This document shows positions 1-7,873 of a stretch of DNA of 18,684 bases, in pieces. The DNA lies in contig NZ_CM002285.1 of NCBI RefSeq assembly GCF_000497445.1, positions 5,568,667 through 5,587,350 of the forward strand. Reading direction: 5' to 3'. How positions within the stretch are numbered: position 1 is the stretch's first letter; every line of letters starts with the position of its first letter. Below the pieces are notes generated by a model, which was not told the origin of the DNA, did no database searches, and saw only the letters and a program-made list of their open reading frames with translations. This DNA comes from Streptomyces roseochromogenus subsp. oscitans DS 12.976. GTDB taxonomy: Bacteria > Actinomycetota > Actinomycetes > Streptomycetales > Streptomycetaceae. A program made the position numbers and the translations under genes.

Positions 1-71
1 GGGCAATTGATCCGTCGTCGACAGGCTTGACTGCTGTCCTTCTCAGCCAAGCCCGCCGATGCTCCATGCGG

Positions 72-611
72 CTATGCGGCGGCCGCCGAATAGGCGGCGT
101 GGCCATCGGAGAGGTACATGCGCATGACCGCGGTGTGCGCCGGAAAGGCCAGTTCCACGGCTTCCTCGACCACGAGCCATTCGGTGGCCTCAGTGGTGGC
201 CGCAGGTTCTGGAAGCGTCTCTTCGTCCTGTCTGGGCAACAGGGCAAACAGGTCAATGGTGTTGACCGCGCTCCGCGCGTCGAAGAGCTGGATGCCCTGC
301 GGAACAGCCGCGATGCCAGTCTCTTCCCTCAACTCCCGTACTGCAGCCTCCTGCCAGGTCTCTCCCACCTCAATGTATCCGCCGGGCAAGGCGAGCTGGC
401 CTCGGCATGGTTCGACATCCCGTCGTACGACGACGAGCCCCGTTTTGCCGACGCTTGTACGGACAGGCTGGAGGGCGACTGCGACCGGGAGGGGATTTGC
501 CCAGTTCGTCTCACCGCACCTCCCGCAGTCTCTGGGCCAGCCGACGCCAGACGGGTAGGAGAACCCACAGTAGGGACAATGCGTAATGCTTCGGCCTCGC
601 GTATATCCCAT
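72..611 (-). CDS. NUDIX hydrolase with N-terminal zinc ribbon
   Basis: Predicted 179-residue pyrophosphohydrolase acting on a nucleoside-diphosphate-X substrate that cannot be named from sequence. A four-cysteine zinc ribbon (CPYC near residue 12, CGRC near 29) is followed by a full Nudix box at residues 78-100 matching Gx5Ex7REUxEExGU, with REETGI at its end and all catalytic glutamates present. The frame stays open upstream to base 929, into the leuS coding region, but the ATG at 611 has a good ribosome site (AGAGGGGA, 620-627) and begins just before the zinc ribbon, so it was chosen; an ATG at 638 lacks such a site. The gene lies 131 bases after leuS on the same strand, with a strong hairpin between them, so co-transcription is doubtful. 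It could be a housecleaning enzyme or could process a nucleotide-linked intermediate of the neighbouring locus. The family call is firm; the role is not known. Confidence 0.9.
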   Translation of the reverse strand: MGYTRGRSITHCPYCGFSYPSGVGWPRDCGRCGETNWANPLPVAVALQPVRTSVGKTGLVVVRRDVEPCRGQLALPGGYIEVGETWQEAAVRELREETGIAAVPQGIQLFDARSAVNTIDLFALLPRQDEETLPEPAATTEATEWLVVEEAVELAFPAHTAVMRMYLSDGHAAYSAAAA

Positions 612-619
612 CTCAGGTG

Positions 620-627
620 TCCCCTCT
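620..627 (-). promoter_or_regulatory. Ribosome binding site deciding the NUDIX start
   Basis: On the minus strand AGAGGGGA lies eight bases before the ATG at 611. It is the best Shine-Dalgarno match near any in-frame start of this gene and argues against the longer reading frame that runs up to 929. Confidence 0.55.
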
Positions 628-695
628 CGCCCCGACATTCTGGTGCGGCGGTGCGGTCGAATCCAACGGGAGGTGCTGGAGGTGGTGGAGAAGGC

Positions 696-731
696 GTCTG
701 CCCGCATGTCCGAGCGGGCATGCGGGCAGAC
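696..731 (-). terminator. 13-bp perfect hairpin after leuS
   Basis: GTCTGCCCGCATG (696-708) and its exact reverse complement (719-731) flank a 10-base spacer that itself can add GC pairs. It starts 12 bases beyond the leuS stop and ends 84 bases before the NUDIX start. No clear U-tract follows on the minus strand, so it fits a U-less actinomycete terminator or an mRNA-stabilising 3' hairpin. The repeat is directly visible; the terminator role is inferred. Confidence 0.6.
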
Positions 732-742
732 ACAGGTGATCG

Positions 743-3244
743 TTAACCGCGAGCAGGAACGAAGTTCACCAGCTTCGGAGCGCGCACGATGACCTTCGCA
801 ATGCTTGCACCACCGAGAGCCGCCTGCACCTTCTCGGACTGCAGAGCCAGCTGCTGCAGGTCCTGCTCGCTGATGTCGGGTGAGACGTCGATACGGTCGC
901 GGAACTTGCCTGCCACCTGGACAACGCACGTCACCTGCTCTTCCACGAGGAGAGCCGGATCCACTTCCGGCCAGCCCGCCTTAAGAACGGAGGGCGTCTC
1001 GCCGAGGCGGACCCAGCACTCTTCGGCGGTGAACGGAGCGACGCAGGACAGCATGCGGACCAGGGCCGCGGTGCCCTCCTGAACTGCGGCGTCGTCTGCG
1101 CCCAGCTGCCCGTCGACAGCCTGCCGAAGCGTGTTGGTGAGCTTCATCAGGCAAGCGATGCCAACGTTGAACCTCTTGGACTCCATCGCCTGAGTGGCGT
1201 CGTTGATGAGCTTGTGGATCGTCTTGCGGAGTTCAAGATCACCCGTGTTGTCGTCGGACGCTGGGGTCGCATTGCCGACGTCGCCGGCCAGGCGCCAGAC
1301 ACGGGCAAGCCACTTCACCGAGCCGGCGGGTGACACGTCCGCCCAGTCGATGTCGTCTTCAGGCGGGCTTGCGAACAGCATGGTGACGCGCACCGCGTCC
1401 GGGCCGTGCTGAGCAATCTGCTCCTGCAGATTCACCAGGTTCCCCAGGCTCTTGCTCATGGCCTTGCCGTTCATGATGACCTGGCCCTGGTTGGTCAGGC
1501 GAGTGAACGGCTCGGTGAACGGGACCAGGTCGAGGTCGTGGAGAACCTTGGTGAGGAACCGTGCGTACATGAGGTGGCCGGTGGCGTGTTCCTTGCCGCC
1601 GACGTACTCGTCCACCGGGAGCCATGCGGCCACTCCGGCCGGGTCGAACGGCCCGTCCTCATAGTTGGGGTTGGGGTAGCGCAGGAAGTACCACGAGGAG
1701 TCCACGAAGGTGTCCATCGTGTCCGTGTCCCGACGGGCCTGTGCGCCACACGACGGGCAGTCGACGTTCACCCACTCGGTGGCAGTCTCCAGGGGCGACT
1801 TGCCGCCATCAGGGCGCAGGGTGTAGCCGCTCTCGGGGAGCTTGACCGGCAGTTGGTCATCGGGAACGGGCACCGCGCCGCACGAGTCGCAGTAGATGAT
1901 CGGGATTGGGGTACCCCAGTACCGCTGACGCGACAGGAGCCAGTCCCGCAGGCGGTACGTGACGGCACCCTGGCCGACGCCCTGCTGCTCCAGATCCGCG
2001 ATGACTGTTGCGATAGCTTCGTCCTTGCGCAGCCCGTTGAGCGGACCGGAGTTCATGAGGACGCCGTCGCCGGCGGTCGCGATGCCGGTTTCAGCAGGGT
2101 CCGATTCGCCGGTTTCCACGACAGCGCGCACGGGCAGGTTGAAGGCGCGTGCGAAGTTGAGGTCACGCTGGTCGTGCGCCGGAACTGCCATGACTGCGCC
2201 GGTGCCGTAGTCGGCCAGCACGTAGTCGGAGGCGTAGACGGGCAGCCTCTCCCCGCTGACGGGGTTTACCGCGTGACGGCCAAGGAAGACGCCGGTCATG
2301 GGCCGATCGATGGCCAGCCGCTCCATCTCGGCTTTGGATGCCAGGGCGGTCCGGTAGTCGTTGAAGAGTGCCCGATGCTCGGCATCGCACAGTTCGTCGG
2401 CGAGCGCAGAGTCTGCGGCCACGACGAAGAAGGTGGCGCCGTAGAGGGTGTCGGGCCGGGTACTGAAGACGCGGACGGGTTCTTCGCGGTCTTCGATCTT
2501 GAAGTCGATGTGTGCACCGGTCGAGCGGCCGATCCAGTTCCGCTGCATGCTCAGGATCTCGTCCGGCCACTTGCCCTGGAGCTGGTCCATGTCGTCCAGT
2601 AGGCGCTGAGCGTATGCAGTGGTGCGGAAGAACCACTGGGTCAGGTTCCTCTTGACCACGTCGGTACCGCATCGCTCGCACTTGCCCTGGATGACCTGTT
2701 CGTTCGCCAGGACCGTCTCGTCAGTGGGGCACCAGTTGACGGGTGCTTCCTTGCGGTAGGCGAGACCGCGCTCGAACAGTTTGAGGAACAGCCACTGGTT
2801 CCAGCGGTAGTACTCAGGGTCCGAGGTGTGGAAACGGGTGCGCCAGTCGAAGGAGATTCCGAGGCGTTCGAAGGACTCGGCCTGGATGTCGATGTTTCCG
2901 TAGGTCCAGTCACGCGGGTCGAGGTTGCGCTTGCGGGCAGCGTTCTCCGCAGGCAGGCCGAAGGAGTCCCACGCGATGGGGTTCAGGACCTGCTGGCCGC
3001 GCATGCGGGCGAAGCGCGCCATGGTGTCGCTGATGCTGTAAACCTCAGCGTGCCCCATGTGCAGGTCGCCTGACGGGTACGGGAACATGCTGACGACGAG
3101 GGTGCGCTTCTCGTCCTTCGGGCTCGCAGGTGTTAGCTCCTCCGCCTCGAAGAGTCGCTCTTCCCGCCACAGCCGAAGCCACTTGTCGATGCCGGCGTGG
3201 GGGTCGTAGGTCTCCCGGGCGGTGGCCCCTTGCTCGTCAGCCAT
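743..3244 (-). CDS. leuS: Leucyl-tRNA synthetase, possible second or resistance-type copy
   Basis: An 833-residue class I synthetase that charges tRNA-Leu with leucine in the cytoplasm. The catalytic signature is complete: HMGH (62-65), a zinc-type CERC (189-192), the editing domain with STRPDT (261-266) and [15 protein letters not shown] (347-361), the [11 protein letters not shown] block (438-448), two further CxxC pairs (452-455, 496-499), and MSKS (596-599) in a loop where the usual first lysine is alanine. A typical anticodon-binding end follows (APFTAEECW, 736-744). The ATG at 3244 has AAGGAC about ten bases upstream. It is clearly shorter than the roughly 950-970 residue LeuRS I would expect as the Streptomyces housekeeping copy, and it sits behind a biosynthetic-looking operon. 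It may therefore be a drug-insensitive duplicate or supply Leu-tRNA to a pathway. LeuRS identity is certain; second-copy status is inferred because the rest of the genome is not visible. Confidence 0.97.
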   Translation of the reverse strand: MADEQGATARETYDPHAGIDKWLRLWREERLFEAEELTPASPKDEKRTLVVSMFPYPSGDLHMGHAEVYSISDTMARFARMRGQQVLNPIAWDSFGLPAENAARKRNLDPRDWTYGNIDIQAESFERLGISFDWRTRFHTSDPEYYRWNQWLFLKLFERGLAYRKEAPVNWCPTDETVLANEQVIQGKCERCGTDVVKRNLTQWFFRTTAYAQRLLDDMDQLQGKWPDEILSMQRNWIGRSTGAHIDFKIEDREEPVRVFSTRPDTLYGATFFVVAADSALADELCDAEHRALFNDYRTALASKAEMERLAIDRPMTGVFLGRHAVNPVSGERLPVYASDYVLADYGTGAVMAVPAHDQRDLNFARAFNLPVRAVVETGESDPAETGIATAGDGVLMNSGPLNGLRKDEAIATVIADLEQQGVGQGAVTYRLRDWLLSRQRYWGTPIPIIYCDSCGAVPVPDDQLPVKLPESGYTLRPDGGKSPLETATEWVNVDCPSCGAQARRDTDTMDTFVDSSWYFLRYPNPNYEDGPFDPAGVAAWLPVDEYVGGKEHATGHLMYARFLTKVLHDLDLVPFTEPFTRLTNQGQVIMNGKAMSKSLGNLVNLQEQIAQHGPDAVRVTMLFASPPEDDIDWADVSPAGSVKWLARVWRLAGDVGNATPASDDNTGDLELRKTIHKLINDATQAMESKRFNVGIACLMKLTNTLRQAVDGQLGADDAAVQEGTAALVRMLSCVAPFTAEECWVRLGETPSVLKAGWPEVDPALLVEEQVTCVVQVAGKFRDRIDVSPDISEQDLQQLALQSEKVQAALGGASIAKVIVRAPKLVNFVPARG

Positions 3245-3438
3245 CTGTTCCAGTCCTTGTTACGGAAGGTGATGAGTCGGTCCGGACTCGGTGTGGCGGT
3301 TATGGTGGGCGCTCTTCGGAAATCCGCACGCCGACCCAGCCGTCGCACCCGGATAGGGTAGCGCGGCCTGCCTATCAGCCAGCGCGCCATTAGCGGCAGT
3401 TCGGCTCTATCTCGGGCCTTCCTCGCTCAAGCGTCCGC
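3245..3438 (-). promoter_or_regulatory. Probable promoter/leader region of leuS
   Basis: This 194-base gap is the only sizeable break in the minus-strand run of genes before leuS, so leuS probably has its own promoter here. A short inverted repeat (GAGTC, six bases, GACTC) lies about 30 bases before the leuS ribosome site. I see no convincing -35/-10 pair and no T-box-like leader; the call rests on position. Confidence 0.35.
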
Positions 3439-4272
3439 CTAGCGAGACGGCTCCTTGCCGCTGGCGCTCTCCAGCGCCCGCAGAGCCGACAGCACGGTCT
3501 GTGTCGAATCCACACGGATCACGCGAGGATGCGGATGAGCCCGCGTGCTGGATTGGCCGGTGATCCAGATGGAGGGAACATCGCAGGCCAAGGCTCCGAG
3601 AATGTCTCGGTCGTAGGTGTCGCCGATCACGACTGCCGTTTCGATCTGGCCGCCGGCTCTGTCGACGGCGCTAGCAACGGCCCGCGGATCAGGCTTCGCG
3701 AATCCGGCCTCGGTGGAGATCACAGGATCGTACATGTACTTCAGTAGTCGCGTCGCTGCCAGCTTGCGGCGTTGCCCGTCGCCGGGTCCGTTGGTGAGCA
3801 CCACCACACGCCGCTCTTCGTAGGCGAGCTGCTCGACAAGTTCCGCCGCTCCGGGGAGCAGTGTGACGTCCTGGTGGCGGTGCTGTATATACCGCTCGTT
3901 CATCGCAGCAGCCACAGCTCGGCCACCGTCCCCGCCGACTCCGCACCGTTCCAGCGTGAGCTGCCAGGCAGCCTCCCGGAATGATGGGAGCCACGCTCGC
4001 AACCGGGCCAGGGCCGGTACGGCGCGGTCGAAGTCCTCCGAGAGGCCGTCCCAGGCTGAGATCCCGAAGGCATCACTCAACGGGTCTATCCACCTGGCCT
4101 TCCACCAGAGCCTTTGAGCAGTGATCCGAGCCGTACGAGCCAGGTGGGCCGCGTCGACTCCGATGAGCTGGTGTCCGACGTGTCCTGCGGATAGGAAAGC
4201 CCGGTCCACAGCACCTCGCTCGTCGATCAGAGTTCCGTCGAGGTCCAGTACTACGGTGTCTCTTCGCTTCAT
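3439..4272 (-). CDS. HAD-superfamily hydrolase (phosphatase-like)
   Basis: 277-residue haloacid-dehalogenase-fold hydrolase, probably a phosphatase on a small phosphorylated metabolite. All four HAD motifs are present in order: DLDGT with nucleophile D10 and acid D12, motif II LTNGP (T160), motif III lysine in GFAKPDP (K193), and motif IV GDTYDRD (D218, D222). A helical cap lies between motifs I and II (about residues 20-135), as in the phosphoglycolate phosphatase/HAD-IA group. The reading frame is open to 4554, but the ATG at 4272 puts motif I at the correct distance and overlaps the stop of the preceding glycosyltransferase as ATGA, indicating translational coupling. It is the last gene of the main operon. 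In a glycosylation pathway it could dephosphorylate a sugar phosphate or a nucleotide product (inference). The substrate is unknown. Confidence 0.9.
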   Translation of the reverse strand: MKRRDTVVLDLDGTLIDERGAVDRAFLSAGHVGHQLIGVDAAHLARTARITAQRLWWKARWIDPLSDAFGISAWDGLSEDFDRAVPALARLRAWLPSFREAAWQLTLERCGVGGDGGRAVAAAMNERYIQHRHQDVTLLPGAAELVEQLAYEERRVVVLTNGPGDGQRRKLAATRLLKYMYDPVISTEAGFAKPDPRAVASAVDRAGGQIETAVVIGDTYDRDILGALACDVPSIWITGQSSTRAHPHPRVIRVDSTQTVLSALRALESASGKEPSR

Positions 4273-5438
4273 CGTGCACGGGCCTTGTCGAGCCAGGCTG
4301 CGACCGTGGGCATCAGTGCTTCGTACCGGTAGTTCTCTGCGGCTGCCCGGGCAGCCGCTTGCCTCTGAGAAGCGGTCTCGTCGTCCAGGCAAGAGAGCAT
4401 TGCTGCCGCGACATCGTCCACGGCCAGGGAGGGAGTCGTGGCTCCGATCCCGTGGGCGGTGACGAGGTCGCCCAGGGCGCCTCGACGCGGTGCCACGATG
4501 GGCAGCTCGTATAGAACGGTTTCCCGAAGCCGCATGGGCGGGCACAGATCCCACAGAACGTGAGGTTCATACAGGCAGAGCGCGGCCCGTGCCGTCTCCA
4601 TCACTGTGATCCGGTCCGCCAGGGACAGGCCACCGCGACAGAACGTGACGAGGTGGGCGAGCCGGCGGTCCTCCGCTACGGCTTCCTGAACAGCGCGATA
4701 GGCAGCGGTCGGCGTACCGCGTTGCGGGTACAGGAACCACAAGGTTGCTTCTTGCCCCGCTTCAAGGAGTGCGCGAAGACCCCGAACTGCGGTTACCGGG
4801 GAGTAGTGGTTCCACAGGCCGCCGTTCCACACGAAGTCGGGTCCGGTTGCGTCTCGCGACGGCGGCTTCTTCCACCTGGTGCGCTCGTTGATGTCGCTGA
4901 AGCCGACGGGGAGTTGGCAGAAGAGATCGTCGAGCGACATGTTTCGGGACGGCTCCAGGAGCAGGTCGAAGCGGCAGGTCGTGAGCATGCCGGTCAGTAC
5001 CTGCTTCTCGACCTCGCTGGCCACAAGGTAGCCGTCTGCCATCCGCAGCCGTGTCAGATATTCGTCGAGCAGTCCACTGTACTTGGAGACCGGGTCGGCT
5101 GCGTCGTGCACACGTTGGTACGTCGTGTACTCCAGAGGCCACACGATTGCATCGAAGATGCAGATCGCTCCGGCCTCCTTGAAACGCCGAATGGAATCGA
5201 CGGGTGTTGCGAAGCCGAACAGGTAGATGTCTCGGCGGGCAGGAGTCTTGCGGATCGTCTCATCCTGCGTTTGCCAAGGCGTGTCAGACCAGGTTTCCTG
5301 AATGTCCGCGTGCGGCACATCAGGAGTGATCACAAGCACGTCTTCGTAGTGCGCCAAAGCGGAGCCGAGTTCCCAAGCCCGGAACCCCACACCGTTCAGG
5401 CCTGTGGCCATGCTCACGCCGAAGTCGATATACAGCAC
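4269..5438 (-). CDS. GT-B fold glycosyltransferase (GT4-like)
   Basis: 389-residue cytoplasmic protein resembling family 4 retaining glycosyltransferases. The N-terminal Rossmann half opens with a glycine-rich donor-fold loop (DFGVSMATGLNGVG, residues 5-18). The second half starts near FVWNGGLWNHYSP and carries the donor-binding segment ending RETVLYELPIVAPRRGALGDLV, the place of the EX7E motif in this family. The start is a GTG at 5438 with AGGGGG about six bases upstream. It lies 42 bases after the dehydrogenase-reductase gene and overlaps the HAD gene by four bases. No signal peptide or membrane helix is visible. Probably it transfers a sugar to a small acceptor made by this operon (inference); donor and acceptor are unknown. 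Divergence from well-known GT4 members makes the subfamily uncertain. Confidence 0.8.
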   Translation of the reverse strand: MLYIDFGVSMATGLNGVGFRAWELGSALAHYEDVLVITPDVPHADIQETWSDTPWQTQDETIRKTPARRDIYLFGFATPVDSIRRFKEAGAICIFDAIVWPLEYTTYQRVHDAADPVSKYSGLLDEYLTRLRMADGYLVASEVEKQVLTGMLTTCRFDLLLEPSRNMSLDDLFCQLPVGFSDINERTRWKKPPSRDATGPDFVWNGGLWNHYSPVTAVRGLRALLEAGQEATLWFLYPQRGTPTAAYRAVQEAVAEDRRLAHLVTFCRGGLSLADRITVMETARAALCLYEPHVLWDLCPPMRLRETVLYELPIVAPRRGALGDLVTAHGIGATTPSLAVDDVAAAMLSCLDDETASQRQAAARAAAENYRYEALMPTVAAWLDKARAR

Positions 5439-5480
5439 GCCTACCCCCTGGTGGAGTGTCCCGATTCATTGCAGAGAGCG

Positions 5481-6773
5481 TTATGCCCCGGCTTCGCGGA
5501 GGGTGATAACGGGAATCGCGCGCGCCGCGCTGGCTTCGTAGCGCGCAAATTCGGGGTCGCGTTCAATCTGCCGGGTAAATACTTCCTCGCGTTCCACCCC
5601 TGTCACTTCGATCGCGGTAGCCTCAAATTTCCTAGCGCCGATCTCCACCGTGACTTTCGGGTTAGCGCGGATGTTGTGATACCAGTCCGGAGTCTTTTCG
5701 TTCCCCCCGTCTGAGGCGAAGACATAGAGGTTGTCGCCTTCAGCTTGGTAGGACAAGGGTGTGGTGCGGCGTTGCCCGCTACGGGCACCAACGGTGGTGA
5801 GGAGAAGGATCTTCCATGACTCCCGGATGCCGCCCAGTCGACCTTCGTTGGCCCGGAACTCTTCGATGATCCGGTTGCGGCGTATGAGGCCGGCCGGCCT
5901 CCCATCGCCGTCGGCCTTGCTGCCGAAGTGAGCGGGCAGCCCGTCTGTCAGGATGTCCGGGAGGTACTTCCCGGTCGCTGTGGTGGCTGGCAGCGTGAGG
6001 CCGAGACGCTTGGCGTACTTGAGGGCGAGTACGACTTCGCGTGTGGTCCGATCCACGAAGGGGTGGCTTCCGATCCCGGCATCCAGGGCGTCCTCGTCCT
6101 TCTTGCCCCAGTGTTCGAGCACCCAACTGCTTCCCGTGCTGGAGCGGACGCCGTCGAGGAGCGACTCTCGTGACAGGCCTGCGGTCGAGGCGATGTGGGC
6201 GACTTCCAGCATCGCGAGCCGGTTGGCGTGGAGCAGCAGGTTGTTGCACAGCTTGAGGACCATGCCGGTACCGACAGGACCCGCGTGGACGATGTTGTTG
6301 CTGTAGAGGTGGAGCGCCCACCGCGCTGCCTCGATGGTGTCGGCGCTTCCCCCAACGAACAGGGTGAGGACACCGTCTCGCATAGAGCCGCGGCCACGGC
6401 TCATCCCGGCGTCGATGAGCGCGATGTCATGGGTGGCAAGTTCGTCTGCCAATGCTGTGCACGTCGCGGGGTCCACCGTCGAATGCACGACCACCACTGT
6501 CCCCGGGCGCGCGGCTTCCGCGATACCGCGCTCGCCCAGGAGCACCTCCCGCACCTGGTCGTCGTTGTGCACGATCACGAGCACAACGTCGCAGCGGCCA
6601 GCAACCTCTGCCGGGACCTGGACACGCTCGAAGCCCGAAGAGTCAAGATCTTCGACTGCCGGGGACTTGTCGAGACCGATCACTGGATGGCCGACGGCGA
6701 GGATTCGCTGAGCGATTGTGCCGCCCATCTCGCCGAGGCCGATCACGCCAATAGGCCGTTGGCTGCTGGTCAT
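5481..6773 (-). CDS. Fusion: NAD(P) beta-hydroxyacid dehydrogenase + F420-dependent (Ddn-type) reductase
   Basis: 430 residues with two oxidoreductase domains in one frame. Residues 1-280 are a 6-phosphogluconate/3-hydroxyisobutyrate-dehydrogenase-type enzyme: dinucleotide loop GVIGLGEMGG (9-18), substrate segment DAGMSRG (121-127, usually DAPVSGG), and the catalytic lysine block GTGMVLKLCNN with K174 and NN177-178. Residues about 299-427 match the deazaflavin-dependent nitroreductase/F420H2 quinone-reductase family: EEFRANEGRLGG, LLLTTVGARSGQRRTTPL, a DNLYVFASDGG block, and DWYHNIRANPKVTVEIG. A short charged linker (about 281-298) joins them. The ATG at 6773 overlaps the preceding stop as ATGA. 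The dehydrogenase half may oxidise an alcohol to a keto group for the nearby aminotransferase, and the second half may reduce an intermediate with F420H2; both roles are inferred. I know of no standard enzyme with this domain order. Confidence 0.92.
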   Translation of the reverse strand: MTSSQRPIGVIGLGEMGGTIAQRILAVGHPVIGLDKSPAVEDLDSSGFERVQVPAEVAGRCDVVLVIVHNDDQVREVLLGERGIAEAARPGTVVVVHSTVDPATCTALADELATHDIALIDAGMSRGRGSMRDGVLTLFVGGSADTIEAARWALHLYSNNIVHAGPVGTGMVLKLCNNLLLHANRLAMLEVAHIASTAGLSRESLLDGVRSSTGSSWVLEHWGKKDEDALDAGIGSHPFVDRTTREVVLALKYAKRLGLTLPATTATGKYLPDILTDGLPAHFGSKADGDGRPAGLIRRNRIIEEFRANEGRLGGIRESWKILLLTTVGARSGQRRTTPLSYQAEGDNLYVFASDGGNEKTPDWYHNIRANPKVTVEIGARKFEATAIEVTGVEREEVFTRQIERDPEFARYEASAARAIPVITLREAGA

Positions 6774-7873
6774 CGCGTGGCTCCTTCAAACGTGTGGTGG
6801 GGGGTACGGGAAGGAACGTCCCGAGCTGCGGGTCCGCTGGAGACCTCGCTGAGGAGTCGGTGCCATTCGTCGAATGCTGCACGGACCCGGCCGCCGCCAT
6901 GGGCGGCGGTTTCAGGGAGCAGCGGGTCCGGGCACACGGACTCCCAGAACCAGCGGACTGACGCCGACATGCGGCGCACCTTCTCTGCCCGGGATTCCGC
7001 GCTATCGAGGCAGAACACGGTGGAGCGTTCTTCCGCTCGGGCCATGCGTCCTGTGCCGGAGACCGACGGCGAAGGAACGTGAGCGAGATGATCAAGCCGC
7101 TCCCGGGCACCGGTGGCTTCCATCACGGTGCGCGCTGTAGAGATGGCTTTGGCCTGATGAAGGTTTTCGGCAACCACGACGTGCTCGACGGAGAATCCAA
7201 CAAGGTCCGAAACCACCGCCGGCAGGTACGTCACGATGCTGCGCCGGTACTGCCGCAGCCGGGCCGCACTCGGCGGCTTCCGTGAGGGCTTCGACGCACG
7301 GATGGTGTAGAGGTCCTCGATGTCTCCGCCCGGCGTGACTGCGGTGATGGCGTCCGCGGCGCTGTCTAGAGCCGAGGACACAGGCTTCCTGTCAGTCCGA
7401 ACCAGAACCGGTGGACGACCTCCAGGGATGGCTGCGGCGATGCGATTCACGAAACCCTCGAGACGCTGGCCGAAGTCCTGCCAGGCGGACGGGCTGACTG
7501 CCGGATCGCTGACGAGGATCTCTTCACCGATCGGCAGAAACAGCACACAGGGCACGCCAGCCCACGCAGCGAGGAGCAGCGGCTGCAGCGTGTCTGCCAC
7601 GAACTCAACGCGCAGCCGGTCGACTTGTGCTGCGCAGTTCGTGAGGCACGCCCCGCCCACCACTACTGATCCGCCACTGGGCGGGGTGAAGTGCGCATTG
7701 GACGCGAAGGCGATCCCCGCTGCCGCGGGACCGTAGCCGATGAGGTCCTGATGCTCCAAGGCTGGCACGAGCCGCAGCTCGTTCAGGAGCCAGGAGCTGG
7801 ACCGCCGGTACATGTCCCGCAGGACACGATCAGGCAGCTGATCACTCTTCGGAGCCGTGGTCCGTCGAACCAT
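6770..7873 (-). CDS. Unassigned protein, possibly degenerate class I aminoacyl-tRNA-synthetase-like
   Basis: 367 residues, not recognised as any named enzyme. Residues 271-302 (SGTGRMARAEERS then TVFCLDSAESRAEKVRRM) read like the KMSKS loop and following strand-helix of TrpRS/TyrRS-type class I synthetases, where GxKMSxS is followed by IFLTDsxeexxxKI. Earlier, a helix plus strand (about 91-121, LAAWAGVPCVLFLPIGEE) resembles the segment after the HIGH motif, but no HIGH histidines are visible, and KMSKS is changed to RMARAEERS. If the likeness is real, this is a paralog that has lost normal tRNA charging, as MshC diverged from CysRS to join an amino acid to a sugar. It is translationally coupled on both sides: its ATG overlaps the aminotransferase stop by one base (TGATG) and its stop overlaps the fusion gene start. 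The gene is well supported; the fold is a suggestion only. Confidence 0.8.
   Translation of the reverse strand: MVRRTTAPKSDQLPDRVLRDMYRRSSSWLLNELRLVPALEHQDLIGYGPAAAGIAFASNAHFTPPSGGSVVVGGACLTNCAAQVDRLRVEFVADTLQPLLLAAWAGVPCVLFLPIGEEILVSDPAVSPSAWQDFGQRLEGFVNRIAAAIPGGRPPVLVRTDRKPVSSALDSAADAITAVTPGGDIEDLYTIRASKPSRKPPSAARLRQYRRSIVTYLPAVVSDLVGFSVEHVVVAENLHQAKAISTARTVMEATGARERLDHLAHVPSPSVSGTGRMARAEERSTVFCLDSAESRAEKVRRMSASVRWFWESVCPDPLLPETAAHGGGRVRAAFDEWHRLLSEVSSGPAARDVPSRTPHHTFEGATR

Noticed and set aside
27..746. Open plus-strand frame of 239 codons
   Set aside because: It lies opposite the NUDIX gene and the leuS end; the translation is Arg/Gly-rich without motifs, while the minus strand shows a full Nudix box.
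1406..2602. Open plus-strand frame of 398 codons
   Set aside because: It is the antisense shadow of leuS, whose catalytic and editing motifs are on the minus strand.
3245..3438. T-box leader before leuS
   Set aside because: No T-box core sequence or specifier-loop structure is visible; only a weak 5-bp inverted repeat is present.
4560..5714. Open plus-strand frame of 384 codons
   Set aside because: It is antisense to the GT-B glycosyltransferase and the end of the fusion gene; no protein motif is present.
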